Below, piece by piece: positions 1-8,223 of a stretch of DNA of 64,000 nt. Below the pieces are notes generated by a model. The model was given only the letters and a program-made list of their open reading frames with translations, was not told the origin of the DNA and did no database searches. The DNA is taken from the NCBI GenBank assembly GCA_022708055.1, contig JAKIZK010000001.1:40716-104715 (forward strand), read 5' to 3'. How positions within the stretch are numbered: the stretch's first letter is position 1; every line of letters begins with the position of its first letter. Both the position numbers and the translations under genes were made by a program. The stretch comes from Bacteroidota bacterium. GTDB lineage: Bacteria; Bacteroidota; Bacteroidia; Chitinophagales; Chitinophagaceae.

Positions 1-586
1 CAATTTCAGGAGTGATTTTGATGGTGATGTTATAGACGATCATGGCAATTAAAATAGCCTGTCAAAACTATTGTATTTGCATGAATTAATTATTTCTCCG
101 TCAAATGGCTTCTCATTATTAGGTATTAAAATCGTTCGGCTTCCAGTTAACAATGTGTGTTGCAAAATGAAAAGGTTTAGGAGAAATACCAGTAACATAA
201 TTAAAAAATATTAGCTTTTCGTTTGCTATGCCGAGATTTGAAACAGTGCTATATGGTTATTGAACAGCATTCAAAATAATAGTTTCCAAACCTCATACTG
301 TTTGTGCCATTTCCGACAGGCTATGTATGGCACAACACGCTGCAATAGAGCTTATTGCTTTTTATAAACTCCACCATAAATAAGAATCTGGTGGAGGTAT
401 AGAGTATCCTGAATAGGAGCCCACCCATGACGGGTTTAGTTATGACCCTGGCAACCCCAATAGTATAGATATGTTTTTAAACGATCCCTCGTTTAATCCT
501 AATCCGAATATTATCGGCACAGAAGATGTTGAATCAAGTTAAATTTCAATATTGAAATATTACTAAAAAATATTTTATTGAATAAT
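1..586. other. AT-rich region without an intact gene; possible coding remnants
   Basis: No intact gene is visible here. Two pieces look like ends of reading frames on the + strand. Codons from position 2 to a TAA at 50-52 read NFRSDFDGDVIDDHGN and could be the 3' end of a gene that begins before the window. Codons 417-542 are open and end in TAA, reading PTHDGFSYDPGNPNSIDMF and on to IIGTEDVESS. They have no good start, and in-frame stops lie just upstream at 381 and 414. The Pro/Asn/Asp-rich wording looks like real protein rather than chance, so a decayed gene is possible. I cannot name a family. Confidence 0.25.
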
Positions 587-612
587 AATTAAAGATATTT
601 TTATCCTTAATT
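587..612. promoter_or_regulatory. Inverted repeat, candidate operator of the nirK operon
   Basis: Arms of 11 bp, AATTAAAGATA and TATCCTTAATT, are separated by TTTT and pair with one mismatch. The repeat lies directly upstream of the -7 box at 623-630, where a -33 element would be. Its placement suits a regulator site, and the operon ends with an Rrf2-type regulator gene (4568-5020) that could bind it. The half-site resembles the AAGAT core of NsrR-type sites. That link is inference. Confidence 0.4.
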
Positions 613-622
613 GTTGTTGATA

Positions 623-630
623 TAGCTTTG
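623..630 (+). promoter_or_regulatory. -7 promoter box TAGCTTTG for the nitrite-reduction operon
   Basis: This is an exact match to the Bacteroidota primary sigma -7 box TAnnTTTG, 25 nt before the ATG at 656. No exact TTTG -33 box is seen at the usual spacing, only a T run at 598-602 inside the inverted repeat. This fits a promoter that depends on a regulator. Confidence 0.5.
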
Positions 631-655
631 TGCTCCAAATTAAAATGGGTTTTAT

Positions 656-2005
656 ATGTTAATTTGCAGAAAAAAGTTATTTCTCTCTCTTTTAGCCTTC
701 ACAATACTTTCATATTCAAATCTTTCAGCACAAAACGAGCCAGAAAAAGACAATTTACTTACTGTTTCATTTCAACTGAGACCAAGAGCTGAATATAGAA
801 GTGGGGTATTTCAACCCTTACCAGAAGGGCAAAAACCTTCAGCATTAATTAGCCAGAGAAATAGGTTTATTATCAACTATCATTATAAAAACTTACTTAC
901 CGTCCAAGTTTCACCTCAAAATATAACCGTTTGGGGGCAAGATGGATTAACACAAGGCGCAGGAGTCAAAAATGGTATATCATTTTTTGAAGCATGGGCA
1001 AAATTACATACAAGTAAAACAAATTTTTTACAAGTTGGTCGTCAAGTAATTAGTTTAGATGATGAACGTTTTTTTGGAGAATTAGATTGGGCGCAAGGTG
1101 CAAGAGCACATGATGCTATTTCTTTTCATATTAATAAAGAAAAATTCTTGTTTAAAGCATTTGCTGCCTACAATCAAAACTACAAAGAGTTATATGGCAA
1201 TAATTTAAGCAACATTTCAGGAAGTTTATATTCTCCTGTTGACGCAACTCCTTATAAATGGATGCAAACTTTGTGGGCAAAATATAAAGTAAACACAAGC
1301 AGTAATTTTACTTTTTTGCTTAATAACCTTGGTTTTCAAAAAGCAATCAGTGCATCTGACATAAACGCTAAGAATTATTTTATACAAACTATTGGCGCAA
1401 ATTATTTTTATTCTGGTTCAGATTGGAAATTTAATGCCTCTGCTTATACACAATTAGGGAAAAATCATACAGGTACTAAAACTAATGCTTTTTTACTTGC
1501 ATTTTATTTAGATAAAAAATTAGATAAAAAATGGAACTTAGGCTTAGGTACAGATTATTTAAGTGGTAATGATGTAGGTACTGCTGGAGTACAAGATAAC
1601 AAAGCATTTACACCATATTTTGGCACTAATCATAAGTTTTATGGTTCAATGGATTATTATTATGCTGGCAATGGTCATAAAGGTTCTGGTTTAGTAGATA
1701 TTTATGTAAAAACAAGTTTAAAACCTACTGCAAGTACAAATTTTGGTTTTGCACTTCATCAATTTTTATCTCCAAATAAAATAGTAGATAACAATCAAAA
1801 TTTATCAACCAATCTTGGTCAAGAATTTGATGTTGATTTTGGTTATTCAATACATAAATATGCAAAAGTTGTAGGAGGCTATTCTATTTATACAACTACA
1901 TCATCATTAAACTTCTTAAAAAATGCAAATAATCCAAACTCTTTACAACATTGGGTTTGGTTAAGTTTAAATATCAATCCTAACATTTTTAATGTAAAAT
2001 TTTAA
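656..2005 (+). CDS. Alginate-export-family outer-membrane porin
   Basis: The 449-residue product starts with a cleavable signal peptide (basic MLICRKK, hydrophobic stretch, likely cut after SNLSAQ near residue 26). The rest is rich in alternating aromatic/polar beta strands. Motifs such as SQRNRFIINYHYKN, WAKLHTSKTNFLQVGRQ and LDDERFFGELDWAQGARAHDA match the alginate-export porin family (PF13372). The protein probably forms a beta-barrel pore in the outer membrane. It is the first gene of the nirK operon, 33 nt ahead of nirK, so it may admit nitrite or another small anion or solute; the substrate is inferred from context only. Codon use is AT-rich like the rest of the cassette and unlike the genes after 5277. 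Confidence 0.8.
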   Translation: MLICRKKLFLSLLAFTILSYSNLSAQNEPEKDNLLTVSFQLRPRAEYRSGVFQPLPEGQKPSALISQRNRFIINYHYKNLLTVQVSPQNITVWGQDGLTQGAGVKNGISFFEAWAKLHTSKTNFLQVGRQVISLDDERFFGELDWAQGARAHDAISFHINKEKFLFKAFAAYNQNYKELYGNNLSNISGSLYSPVDATPYKWMQTLWAKYKVNTSSNFTFLLNNLGFQKAISASDINAKNYFIQTIGANYFYSGSDWKFNASAYTQLGKNHTGTKTNAFLLAFYLDKKLDKKWNLGLGTDYLSGNDVGTAGVQDNKAFTPYFGTNHKFYGSMDYYYAGNGHKGSGLVDIYVKTSLKPTASTNFGFALHQFLSPNKIVDNNQNLSTNLGQEFDVDFGYSIHKYAKVVGGYSIYTTTSSLNFLKNANNPNSLQHWVWLSLNINPNIFNVKF

Positions 2006-2038
2006 ATATTTCTCAACATTCAAACAAAAAAACACTTT

Positions 2039-3085
2039 ATGACAAACAAGTTAATCATGGTAAGCTTCTTTATGGCAGTCATATTTGGAGCTTGTAAAAG
2101 TGGAACAAATTCGGGAAACTCATCTCAATCTGCTATTGATATGATTGCTGAAGGAGAGCCTAAGGTGGCAGAAGTTACTGGTGCCCCAAAAGTTCCGGCA
2201 CCTGTTGGTAACAGAGGTCCTAAAAAATGGATTGTAAATCTTGAAACTACAGAAATGGAAGGCGTTATAGCAGATAGTATTTCTTATACTTTTTGGACAT
2301 TTAACAACACTGTTCCAGGTAGTTTTATTCGTGTAAGAGTAGGAGACGAAGTAACATTAAATCTTAAAAATGCAGCAAACAGTGTTTTACCTCACAACAT
2401 AGATTTACATGCTGTAACAGGACCAGGTGGTGGTGCTGCTGCAACAACTGCTGCTCCAGGTAAAGAAGCTTCATTTACTTTTAAAGCTATTAACCCAGGA
2501 TTATATGTTTACCATTGTGCTGCTCCTCCAGTACCTATGCATATTGGAAATGGCATGTATGGCTTAATTTTAGTAGAGCCTGCTGGTGGATTACCTAAAG
2601 TAGATAAAGAATACTACATTATGCAAGGTGATTTCTATACAAAAACTTCTGCTGCTAAAAAAGGACTTTTAGAATTTGATAATGATAAAGCAGTAGCTGA
2701 AAATCCTGATTACGTTTTATTCAATGGCAAAAAAGGTTCTTTATTAGGTGCAAATATGATTGAAGCTAAAGTAGGAGAAACTGTACGTTTATTTGTAGGT
2801 AATGGTGGTCCAAACCTTACTTCGTCTTTTCATGTAATTGGTGAAATCTTTGACAATGTATATCTTGAAGGAGGCAGCCAGATTTCTCACAATATTCAAA
2901 CAACAATGATTCCTGCCGGTGGTTCTGCTATTGTAGAATTTAAATGTGATGTTCCTGGTGAATATGTTATAGTTGATCACTCTTTATCAAGGGCATTTAA
3001 CAAGGGTGCTATAGGTAAATTAAAAGTAACCGGTGATGCAAATCCAAAAGTTTTTCAAGCTGGTGGAGCTGTAACCAAAGAATAA
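2039..3085 (+). CDS. nirK: Copper-containing nitrite reductase NirK (lipoprotein form)
   Basis: NirK reduces nitrite to nitric oxide. The 348-residue protein has a lipobox, IFGAC with Cys19, so it is probably anchored as a lipoprotein rather than free in the periplasm. Two cupredoxin domains follow. Type 1 copper ligands are visible as H119 (PHNID), C160 and H168 (YHC...MHI) and M173. Type 2 ligands are H124 (DLHA), H159 and H314 (VDHSL). Catalytic D122 and H265 (SFHVIG) are both present, so the enzyme should be active. It sits between the porin and a SUMF1-like lipoprotein, with a SCO chaperone two genes on that could supply copper. No nitric oxide reductase or nosZ gene is seen in the window. 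Confidence 0.95.
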   Translation: MTNKLIMVSFFMAVIFGACKSGTNSGNSSQSAIDMIAEGEPKVAEVTGAPKVPAPVGNRGPKKWIVNLETTEMEGVIADSISYTFWTFNNTVPGSFIRVRVGDEVTLNLKNAANSVLPHNIDLHAVTGPGGGAAATTAAPGKEASFTFKAINPGLYVYHCAAPPVPMHIGNGMYGLILVEPAGGLPKVDKEYYIMQGDFYTKTSAAKKGLLEFDNDKAVAENPDYVLFNGKKGSLLGANMIEAKVGETVRLFVGNGGPNLTSSFHVIGEIFDNVYLEGGSQISHNIQTTMIPAGGSAIVEFKCDVPGEYVIVDHSLSRAFNKGAIGKLKVTGDANPKVFQAGGAVTKE

Positions 3086-3099
3086 TAAATATTGTAAAA

Positions 3100-3954
3100 A
3101 TGAAAGTATTGATTCTTTTACAGATTGCATTTGTAGTTCTATTCTATTCTTGTAATAAGCAAAATGTTAAATTGGATATAAGTGCTGCAAATGAATCTAA
3201 ACTAATTTCAAATACTATTCATTCAATTTCATCAGACGTTAAAATGGTTTATATTCCAGGTGGGGAGTATAAACCATTTTATGGTTCAGAATATGTACTT
3301 ACAAAAGTTGCTCCATTTTTAGTAGATGAAAGAGCCGTAACCAATGAAGAGTTTTTAGCATTTGTAAAGGCAAATCCACAATGGAGCAAATCTAATATTA
3401 AAAAAATATTTGCAGACTCAACTTATTTAAGAGATTGGCAATCTGATACTGAATTACCCAAAAATGCAAAGCCAGATGCTCCTATTTGTTTTGTATCTTG
3501 GTTTGCTGCTAAAGCTTATGCTCAAAGTGTTGGAAAAAGATTACCAACATTAGATGAATGGGAGTTTATAGCAATGGCAGATGAAACTTCCCCCAATGCT
3601 AGAGCAAAACCTGAATACTCCAGTAATATTACAAGTTTATATCTTCAAAAAGAACGGCAATATTATTCTGTAAAGCAAAGTAAGCCCAATTACTGGGGTG
3701 TTTATAATATTTTTGATTTAATTTGGGAATGGACAGATGACTTTAATTCTGTTCTTACAACCAATGACTCTCGTACAGGGCAATATGAAGATAAAGATTT
3801 ATTTTGTGCTGGCAGCGCAACAAGCTCTACTGATGTTTTAAACTATGCTGCATTTATGCGTTTTGCACTTCGTGTTTCAGTAAAAGCAAATTATACAATA
3901 GCCAACCTGGGTTTTAGATGCGCAAAAGATACTAGCATTAATAATAAGAAGTAA
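3100..3954 (+). CDS. SUMF1/formylglycine-generating-enzyme-fold lipoprotein
   Basis: The 284-residue product has a lipobox at FYSC (Cys18) and then an FGE-sulfatase domain. Signs are MVYIPGGEYKPFYG near the start, FLVDERAVTNEEFLAFV, CFVSWFAAKAYAQSVGKRLP, LDEWEFIA, WEWTDDF and the closing NLGFRCAKD. The usual FGE active site has two Cys five residues apart. Here LFCAGSAT shows only the first, so a classical formylglycine-forming activity is doubtful. It lies 14 nt after nirK and 1 nt before the SCO gene, which suggests a role in maturing or supporting nitrite reductase. That role is inference. Confidence 0.8.
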   Translation: MKVLILLQIAFVVLFYSCNKQNVKLDISAANESKLISNTIHSISSDVKMVYIPGGEYKPFYGSEYVLTKVAPFLVDERAVTNEEFLAFVKANPQWSKSNIKKIFADSTYLRDWQSDTELPKNAKPDAPICFVSWFAAKAYAQSVGKRLPTLDEWEFIAMADETSPNARAKPEYSSNITSLYLQKERQYYSVKQSKPNYWGVYNIFDLIWEWTDDFNSVLTTNDSRTGQYEDKDLFCAGSATSSTDVLNYAAFMRFALRVSVKANYTIANLGFRCAKDTSINNKK

Positions 3955-3955
3955 A

Positions 3956-4531
3956 ATGAAACATATATATTGTTTAATATTTTTAATCGTATTATTTGAA
4001 TCTTGTAAAGAAGAAAAATCAAAGATTGTTCAACTTCCTTCTGATTCAATTTTTAATCTTGCATCAAATTGGAGGAATCAAAATAATGATACTTTACAAT
4101 TAAAAAGATTACAAGGAAAAACCATGGTAGTTGTAATGATTTATACAACTTGTAAATCTGCTTGTCCAATTTTGGTTTCGAAAATGAAAAGTATTGAATC
4201 CAAGATTGACAGAAATGAAATTAAAGATGTTACTTTGGTTTTAGTATCAATAGACCCAGAAACGGATACACCGGAAAAATTAAAAGAGTTTGCCAAAACT
4301 AATAATATGGATGCGCCACAGTGGGTTTTTCTTACGTCTACTGAAAGTGCAACACAAGAGTTTGCAAATGTTCTTTCAATGAAGTATAAAAAAATATCTC
4401 CAATTGAATTTTCTCATTCAAATATCATAAGTGTGTTTAGGCCAAATGGAGAGCTCGTAAGCCAAGAGGAAGGATCAATAGATGTAGATAAAGTTGTAAA
4501 AACTGTTCGGGAAACTGTAAAAAAAGGTTGA
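3956..4531 (+). CDS. SCO1/SenC family copper chaperone lipoprotein
   Basis: The 191-residue protein has a lipobox (FESC, Cys17) and a thioredoxin-like SCO domain. The copper-binding CxxxC is C66-K-S-A-C70 in MIYTTCKSACPILVSKMK, and the partner His is H154 in FSHSNIISVF. The SID-PETDTPEKLKEFA stretch is typical of the family. SCO proteins deliver copper to cupredoxin oxidases or keep their Cys reduced. Here the gene follows nirK and the SUMF1-like gene with 1 nt spacing, so copper loading of NirK is the obvious job. A second, distinct SCO gene lies at 47954-48571. Confidence 0.88.
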   Translation: MKHIYCLIFLIVLFESCKEEKSKIVQLPSDSIFNLASNWRNQNNDTLQLKRLQGKTMVVVMIYTTCKSACPILVSKMKSIESKIDRNEIKDVTLVLVSIDPETDTPEKLKEFAKTNNMDAPQWVFLTSTESATQEFANVLSMKYKKISPIEFSHSNIISVFRPNGELVSQEEGSIDVDKVVKTVRETVKKG

Positions 4532-4567
4532 TGTTTTTTTAATTTTCAATTTAGCAACAAAAATACT

Positions 4568-5020
4568 ATGTTTTCAAAATCTACAGAATATGCTTTAAGA
4601 GCAACCATTTTTATTGCACGTCAATCATCAATTCACAAAAAAGTAAATATTCGTGAAATTGCAGAAGGTATAGGAGCACCAAAATACTTTACTGCAAAAA
4701 TTCTTCAACAACTTTCTAATAAAAATGTTCAAATAGTTTCATCAATCTCTGGACCTGCAGGAGGTTTTTTTATTAAAGAAGAAGCAAGTAAAAGGCCCAT
4801 TTATAATGTAATTGAAGCTATGCAAGAAACACACATAATTGAAGATTGTGTACTTGGCTTACCAAATTGTAATGAAAAAACACCTTGTTCTATGTACAAG
4901 CCTTATAAAGATGTAAAAAAAGGTTTGTTGAGTATCTTTAAAGATAAATCTATACAAGAGATCGCAAATTCGAAAGATAGATTAATACCTATTAAGATTC
5001 CGAATAGTAAAAAACCCTAG
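4568..5020 (+). CDS. Rrf2 family Fe-S transcriptional regulator, probable NO/nitrite sensor
   Basis: The 150-residue protein has the Rrf2 winged helix at its N terminus (MFSKSTEYALRATIFIAR, then NIREIAEGIGAPKYFTAKIL and SSISGPAGGFFI). Three Cys follow, C94, C101 and C107, in CVLGLPNCNEKTPC, a likely Fe-S cluster site as in NsrR and IscR. It is the last gene of the nirK cassette, 36 nt after the SCO gene. In other bacteria NsrR-type proteins control nitric oxide and nitrite genes, so it likely controls this operon, perhaps through the inverted repeat at 587-612. The exact ligand cannot be told from the sequence. Confidence 0.85.
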   Translation: MFSKSTEYALRATIFIARQSSIHKKVNIREIAEGIGAPKYFTAKILQQLSNKNVQIVSSISGPAGGFFIKEEASKRPIYNVIEAMQETHIIEDCVLGLPNCNEKTPCSMYKPYKDVKKGLLSIFKDKSIQEIANSKDRLIPIKIPNSKKP

Positions 5021-5276
5021 AACATATTCAATTTTTCTGATCAGGTGTAATACTTCTTTTGAAAGTATCATCTAAATGTATGTAAATTACTTTTGGGATG
5101 TTTTATCTATTCTCAAATTGTTCATTCACATTATTGCTGTAGAAAGAGCATCGGTTGAGAGTAAAATCGTGAATAGTATTGAAAGTATCCTGACACTATT
5201 GAAAAGAATTGAGAGAAATTTAGCAGGAATATTATTTCAATTCAATTTCTTTTTAAAAAAATAAAAGATAATTGGC

Positions 5277-6044
5277 CTAATTCTTTAATTCCAAATACAC
5301 CGGACAATGATCGCTATGCTTTACATCCGGATATATTTCTGCATCTATTAATTGGCTGCGCAATGCTTCTGTAGTATTAATATAATCAATCCGCCAGCCT
5401 TTATTGTTCAGTCTTACGCTGGGAAAACGCTGACTCCACCAGCTATAACGGTGCGGCTCAGCATGAAACACTCTGAAAGTATCTATCCAACCGCTTTCAA
5501 AAAATTTTGTCATCCATGCTCTTTCTTCCGGTAAAAAACCGGAAGTGTTTTTGTTGCCCTTTGGATCGTGTATATCTATTGCTTCATGTGCAATATTATA
5601 ATCGCCACACAAAATTAATTGGGGATTTTTTTTCTTCAACTTTTGCAGCCATTTGTCCAACTCTTTCAGCCATTCGTATTTAAAGCCCTGCCGCTCATCG
5701 CCACTGGTGCCCGATGGAAAATATGCATTGATGAGTCTGATGTCTTTAAAATCTAACTGAATCACACGACCTTCATCATCGCCGGCTTTCATGCCATTGC
5801 CAAATACAACATTATCAGGCTTTACTTTTGAAAAAACGGCAACGCCACTATAACCCTTTTTCTGTGCGCTGAACCAGTATTGATGATAACCTAAGGCATC
5901 AAAAAGTTTTGCATCCACATCGTCCTGCACGGCTTTTGTTTCCTGTACACATACGATATCGGCCGGATCGGTTTTCAACCAGTCAATAAAACCTTTTTTG
6001 ATAGCTGCTCTTATGCCATTTACATTGTAGCTGATGATGCGCAT
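5277..6044 (-). CDS. xth: Exodeoxyribonuclease III
   Basis: The 255-residue protein belongs to the endonuclease/exonuclease/phosphatase family, ExoIII/ExoA branch. It acts in base-excision repair as AP endonuclease and 3'-5' exonuclease. Key motifs are RIISYNVNGIRAA at the start, CVQETKA with the metal-binding Glu, INAYFPSG, LCGDYNIAHEAID with the catalytic Asp-x-Asn, and SDHCPVYLEL with the catalytic His at the end. Length is normal for the family. It is divergent from the LOG-family gene at 6083 with only 38 bp between starts, so both promoters must be packed into or overlap that gap. Confidence 0.93.
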   Translation of the reverse strand: MRIISYNVNGIRAAIKKGFIDWLKTDPADIVCVQETKAVQDDVDAKLFDALGYHQYWFSAQKKGYSGVAVFSKVKPDNVVFGNGMKAGDDEGRVIQLDFKDIRLINAYFPSGTSGDERQGFKYEWLKELDKWLQKLKKKNPQLILCGDYNIAHEAIDIHDPKGNKNTSGFLPEERAWMTKFFESGWIDTFRVFHAEPHRYSWWSQRFPSVRLNNKGWRIDYINTTEALRSQLIDAEIYPDVKHSDHCPVYLELKN

Positions 6045-6082
6045 TATTTTAATGTTTATCTTGACGGCAATTTACAGATACT

Positions 6083-6829
6083 ATGCAAGCAAAAGAAAAG
6101 ATTAAAGAACCACCTATCATTCCACCGAAGCAGCATGTTTATTTGGATGGCCCCAAGAGCCGGGGTTATGAACTTTGGTTTGCCTGGAGGGTATTCTGGC
6201 AATTTATTAAAGGATTTAGGAAGTTGCATTTTATGGGACCCTGCATCACGGTTTTTGGTTCGGCGAGGTTTAAAGAAGAAAATGAATATTATCAAAACGC
6301 CGTGCAGTTTGGAAAACGTATTGCAGAAATGGGATTGACTACCATGACGGGTGGCGGCCCCGGTATCATGGAAGCGGCCAACCGTGGCGCATTTGAAAAC
6401 GGAGGCCAATCCATTGGTTGCAATATTCAACTGCCATTTGAACAACATGTAAATCCTTATGTTCAAAAATCAGTAACCTTTGAACATTTTTTTGTAAGAA
6501 AAGTATTGCTGGTAAAATATTCATACGCCTTTATCATCATGCCGGGCGGCTTCGGCACTATGGATGAGTTTTTTGAAATACTTACATTGGTACAAACCAA
6601 AACCGTAACCGATTTTCCTATTGTATTGTTTGGAAAATCTTACTATCGCAGCTTAATGGAAACTATGGAAGATATGGTAGCCCGTGGTGCAGCATCAAAA
6701 GAAGATTTATCGCTTATTCTTTTTACTGATGATATTGATGAAGCCATGAACCATATCAAATCTTATGTAAAAGATAATTATAAAGTAAAGCCAACAAGAA
6801 GATTTTGGTGGTTATTTGAAAAAAAATAA
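6083..6829 (+). CDS. LOG family protein (TIGR00730, Rossmann fold)
   Basis: The 248-residue protein has the lysine-decarboxylase-like LOG fold. The signature PGGFGTMDEFFE is present, with GGGPGIMEAANRGA and GCNIQLPFEQHVNPY upstream of it. Members cleave nucleoside 5'-monophosphates to release the base; in plants they make free cytokinins, while in bacteria the role is broader and often unknown. The first 60 residues add a basic lead (QAKEKIKEPPIIPPKQHVYLD) before the core. It opens a tight run of + strand genes (LOG, SemiSWEET, HAD, RDD) that is probably one operon. Confidence 0.85.
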   Translation: MQAKEKIKEPPIIPPKQHVYLDGPKSRGYELWFAWRVFWQFIKGFRKLHFMGPCITVFGSARFKEENEYYQNAVQFGKRIAEMGLTTMTGGGPGIMEAANRGAFENGGQSIGCNIQLPFEQHVNPYVQKSVTFEHFFVRKVLLVKYSYAFIIMPGGFGTMDEFFEILTLVQTKTVTDFPIVLFGKSYYRSLMETMEDMVARGAASKEDLSLILFTDDIDEAMNHIKSYVKDNYKVKPTRRFWWLFEKK

Positions 6830-6840
6830 AAATAAATTAT

Positions 6841-7101
6841 ATGTCGGGAGTAGAAATACTGGGTTATGCTGCCGGTGCTATTACCTGCCTTACTTTTTTG
6901 CCACAGGTTATTAAAACCTACAAAAGTAAATCGGCAAAAGATGTTTCGCTGATGATGTTTGTAATTGCAGCAGTAAATGAGGCCATGTGGATTGTATATG
7001 GCGCATTGCTGAATAACTGGGTAATCATACTTACCAATGCAGTTGTTTTATCCTTTTCTCTAATAATGATTGGCCTAAAATTCCGTTACAATCATGACTG
7101 A
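6841..7101 (+). CDS. SemiSWEET-type sugar transporter (PQ-loop, 86 aa)
   Basis: The small membrane protein has three helices and the PQ-loop signature in CLTFLPQVIKTYKSKSAKDVS. SemiSWEETs are half-size sugar transporters that work as dimers in the inner membrane. The 86-residue length is normal. The gene starts 11 nt after the LOG gene, and its end overlaps the HAD gene by 8 nt, which points to translational coupling. The sugar cannot be told from the sequence. Confidence 0.87.
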   Translation: MSGVEILGYAAGAITCLTFLPQVIKTYKSKSAKDVSLMMFVIAAVNEAMWIVYGALLNNWVIILTNAVVLSFSLIMIGLKFRYNHD

Positions 7102-7708
7102 AATCACAACTATAATTTTTGACCTTGGCGGTGTGCTTATTGACTGGAATCCAAATTATGTTTATGATGAAAACTATTTTGATTCGCTTGCCACAAGAGA
7201 TTATTTTTTCAAAAACATTTGCACACCCGAATGGAATGAAGAGCAGGATGCAGGTCGATCCATTGTAGCAGCTACACAATCTTTAATTGAAAAATTTCCC
7301 GATTGGGAAAAACCCATTAGAGATTACTATGGCCGGTGGACCGAAATGCTGAAAGGCCCCATTCCGGAAACGGTTGAAATTTTCAGACAATTAAAAGATT
7401 CCGGAAAATATAAATTGTATGCGCTTACTAACTGGCAGGCCGATTTGTTTAACATTGCATTGGTGCGATACAATTTTTTGCATTGGTTTGATGGACGAGT
7501 AGTAAGTGGCGAGGAAAAAACCAGAAAACCATTTCCGGAATTTTATCAAATTTTGCTTCAGCGTTATGAGATAAAGCAAAATGGAGCAGTTTTTATAGAT
7601 GATAATTTGCGAAACGTAAAGGCAGCAGCTGAATTAGGCATTAAAAGTATTTTCTACCAAAATGCTTCGCAACTCATAGCAGAATTAAAATCTTTAAACG
7701 TTATTTAA
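7094..7708 (+). CDS. HAD-IA family hydrolase
   Basis: The 204-residue protein is a haloacid-dehalogenase-type phosphatase. Motif I is FDLGGVLIDW, with Gly at the second Asp position of the usual DxD, as in the YihX/epoxide-hydrolase-N branch. Motif II is YALTNW, the Lys region is EEKTRKPFPEFY, and motif III is FIDDNLRNVKAA. This branch often dephosphorylates sugar phosphates such as glucose-1-phosphate. The start overlaps the SemiSWEET gene by 8 nt, so sugar uptake and dephosphorylation may be linked. The substrate is not known. Confidence 0.87.
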   Translation: MTEITTIIFDLGGVLIDWNPNYVYDENYFDSLATRDYFFKNICTPEWNEEQDAGRSIVAATQSLIEKFPDWEKPIRDYYGRWTEMLKGPIPETVEIFRQLKDSGKYKLYALTNWQADLFNIALVRYNFLHWFDGRVVSGEEKTRKPFPEFYQILLQRYEIKQNGAVFIDDNLRNVKAAAELGIKSIFYQNASQLIAELKSLNVI

Positions 7709-7717
7709 AAAATATAA

Positions 7718-8221
7718 ATGGAACCAAATTACGAAGTACAAACAGCACATCAGGAATCGGATCTCTTTCAAGATCATGAAACATATAAGTTAGCCAGCCA
7801 GGGTCAGCGGTTATTAAATTTTATTATTGATAATCTTTTTATGCGTTTTGTTTTAAGCATGGCAACCGGTTATGTTACCGGCTATTTACTTGCGGCTATT
7901 GCTCCTGATTTTTTATTGGATGTTGCTTATGAGATAGAGATTGGTCCAAAAACCTGGAAGTATTGGTTTTTGGTTATTATACTTGGCTATTTTAATTATC
8001 TGATTTATTATACTTTTTGTGAAATGGTTTTTAAAGGCTACACCCTTGGCAAATTACTAACAGGCACCAAGGCCATAAGAGTTGACGGATTACAAATGAC
8101 TTTTAAGGATGTAGTGATTCGAAGTCTATCGAGAATTGTGCCCTTTGAAGTTTTTAGTGGCTTGGGCGATAAACCCTGGCATGATAGCTGGTCACGTACA
8201 ATGGTTGTAAAGACAAGATAA
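7718..8221 (+). CDS. RDD family membrane protein
   Basis: The 167-residue protein has two to three membrane helices with the RDD pattern. SQGQRLLNFIIDNLFMRFVL carries the Arg and Asp, and TLGKLLTGTKAIRVDG is the conserved loop. The RDD family is poorly characterised; some members act in ion or compatible-solute transport. It lies 9 nt after the HAD gene and closes this operon. It meets the metH gene tail to tail with 2 nt between stop codons, and no terminator hairpin is visible there. Confidence 0.8.
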   Translation: MEPNYEVQTAHQESDLFQDHETYKLASQGQRLLNFIIDNLFMRFVLSMATGYVTGYLLAAIAPDFLLDVAYEIEIGPKTWKYWFLVIILGYFNYLIYYTFCEMVFKGYTLGKLLTGTKAIRVDGLQMTFKDVVIRSLSRIVPFEVFSGLGDKPWHDSWSRTMVVKTR

Positions 8222-8223
8222 AC

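Noticed and set aside
5076..5264. A 62-codon open frame between the Rrf2 gene and xth
   Set aside because: It has no recognisable domain, is AT-rich and low in complexity, and has no promoter box or neighbour link. Chance or a remnant is more likely than a gene.
6056..6466. 136-codon open frame on the minus strand opposite the LOG gene
   Set aside because: It overlaps a well-supported gene on the other strand and shows no conserved motif.
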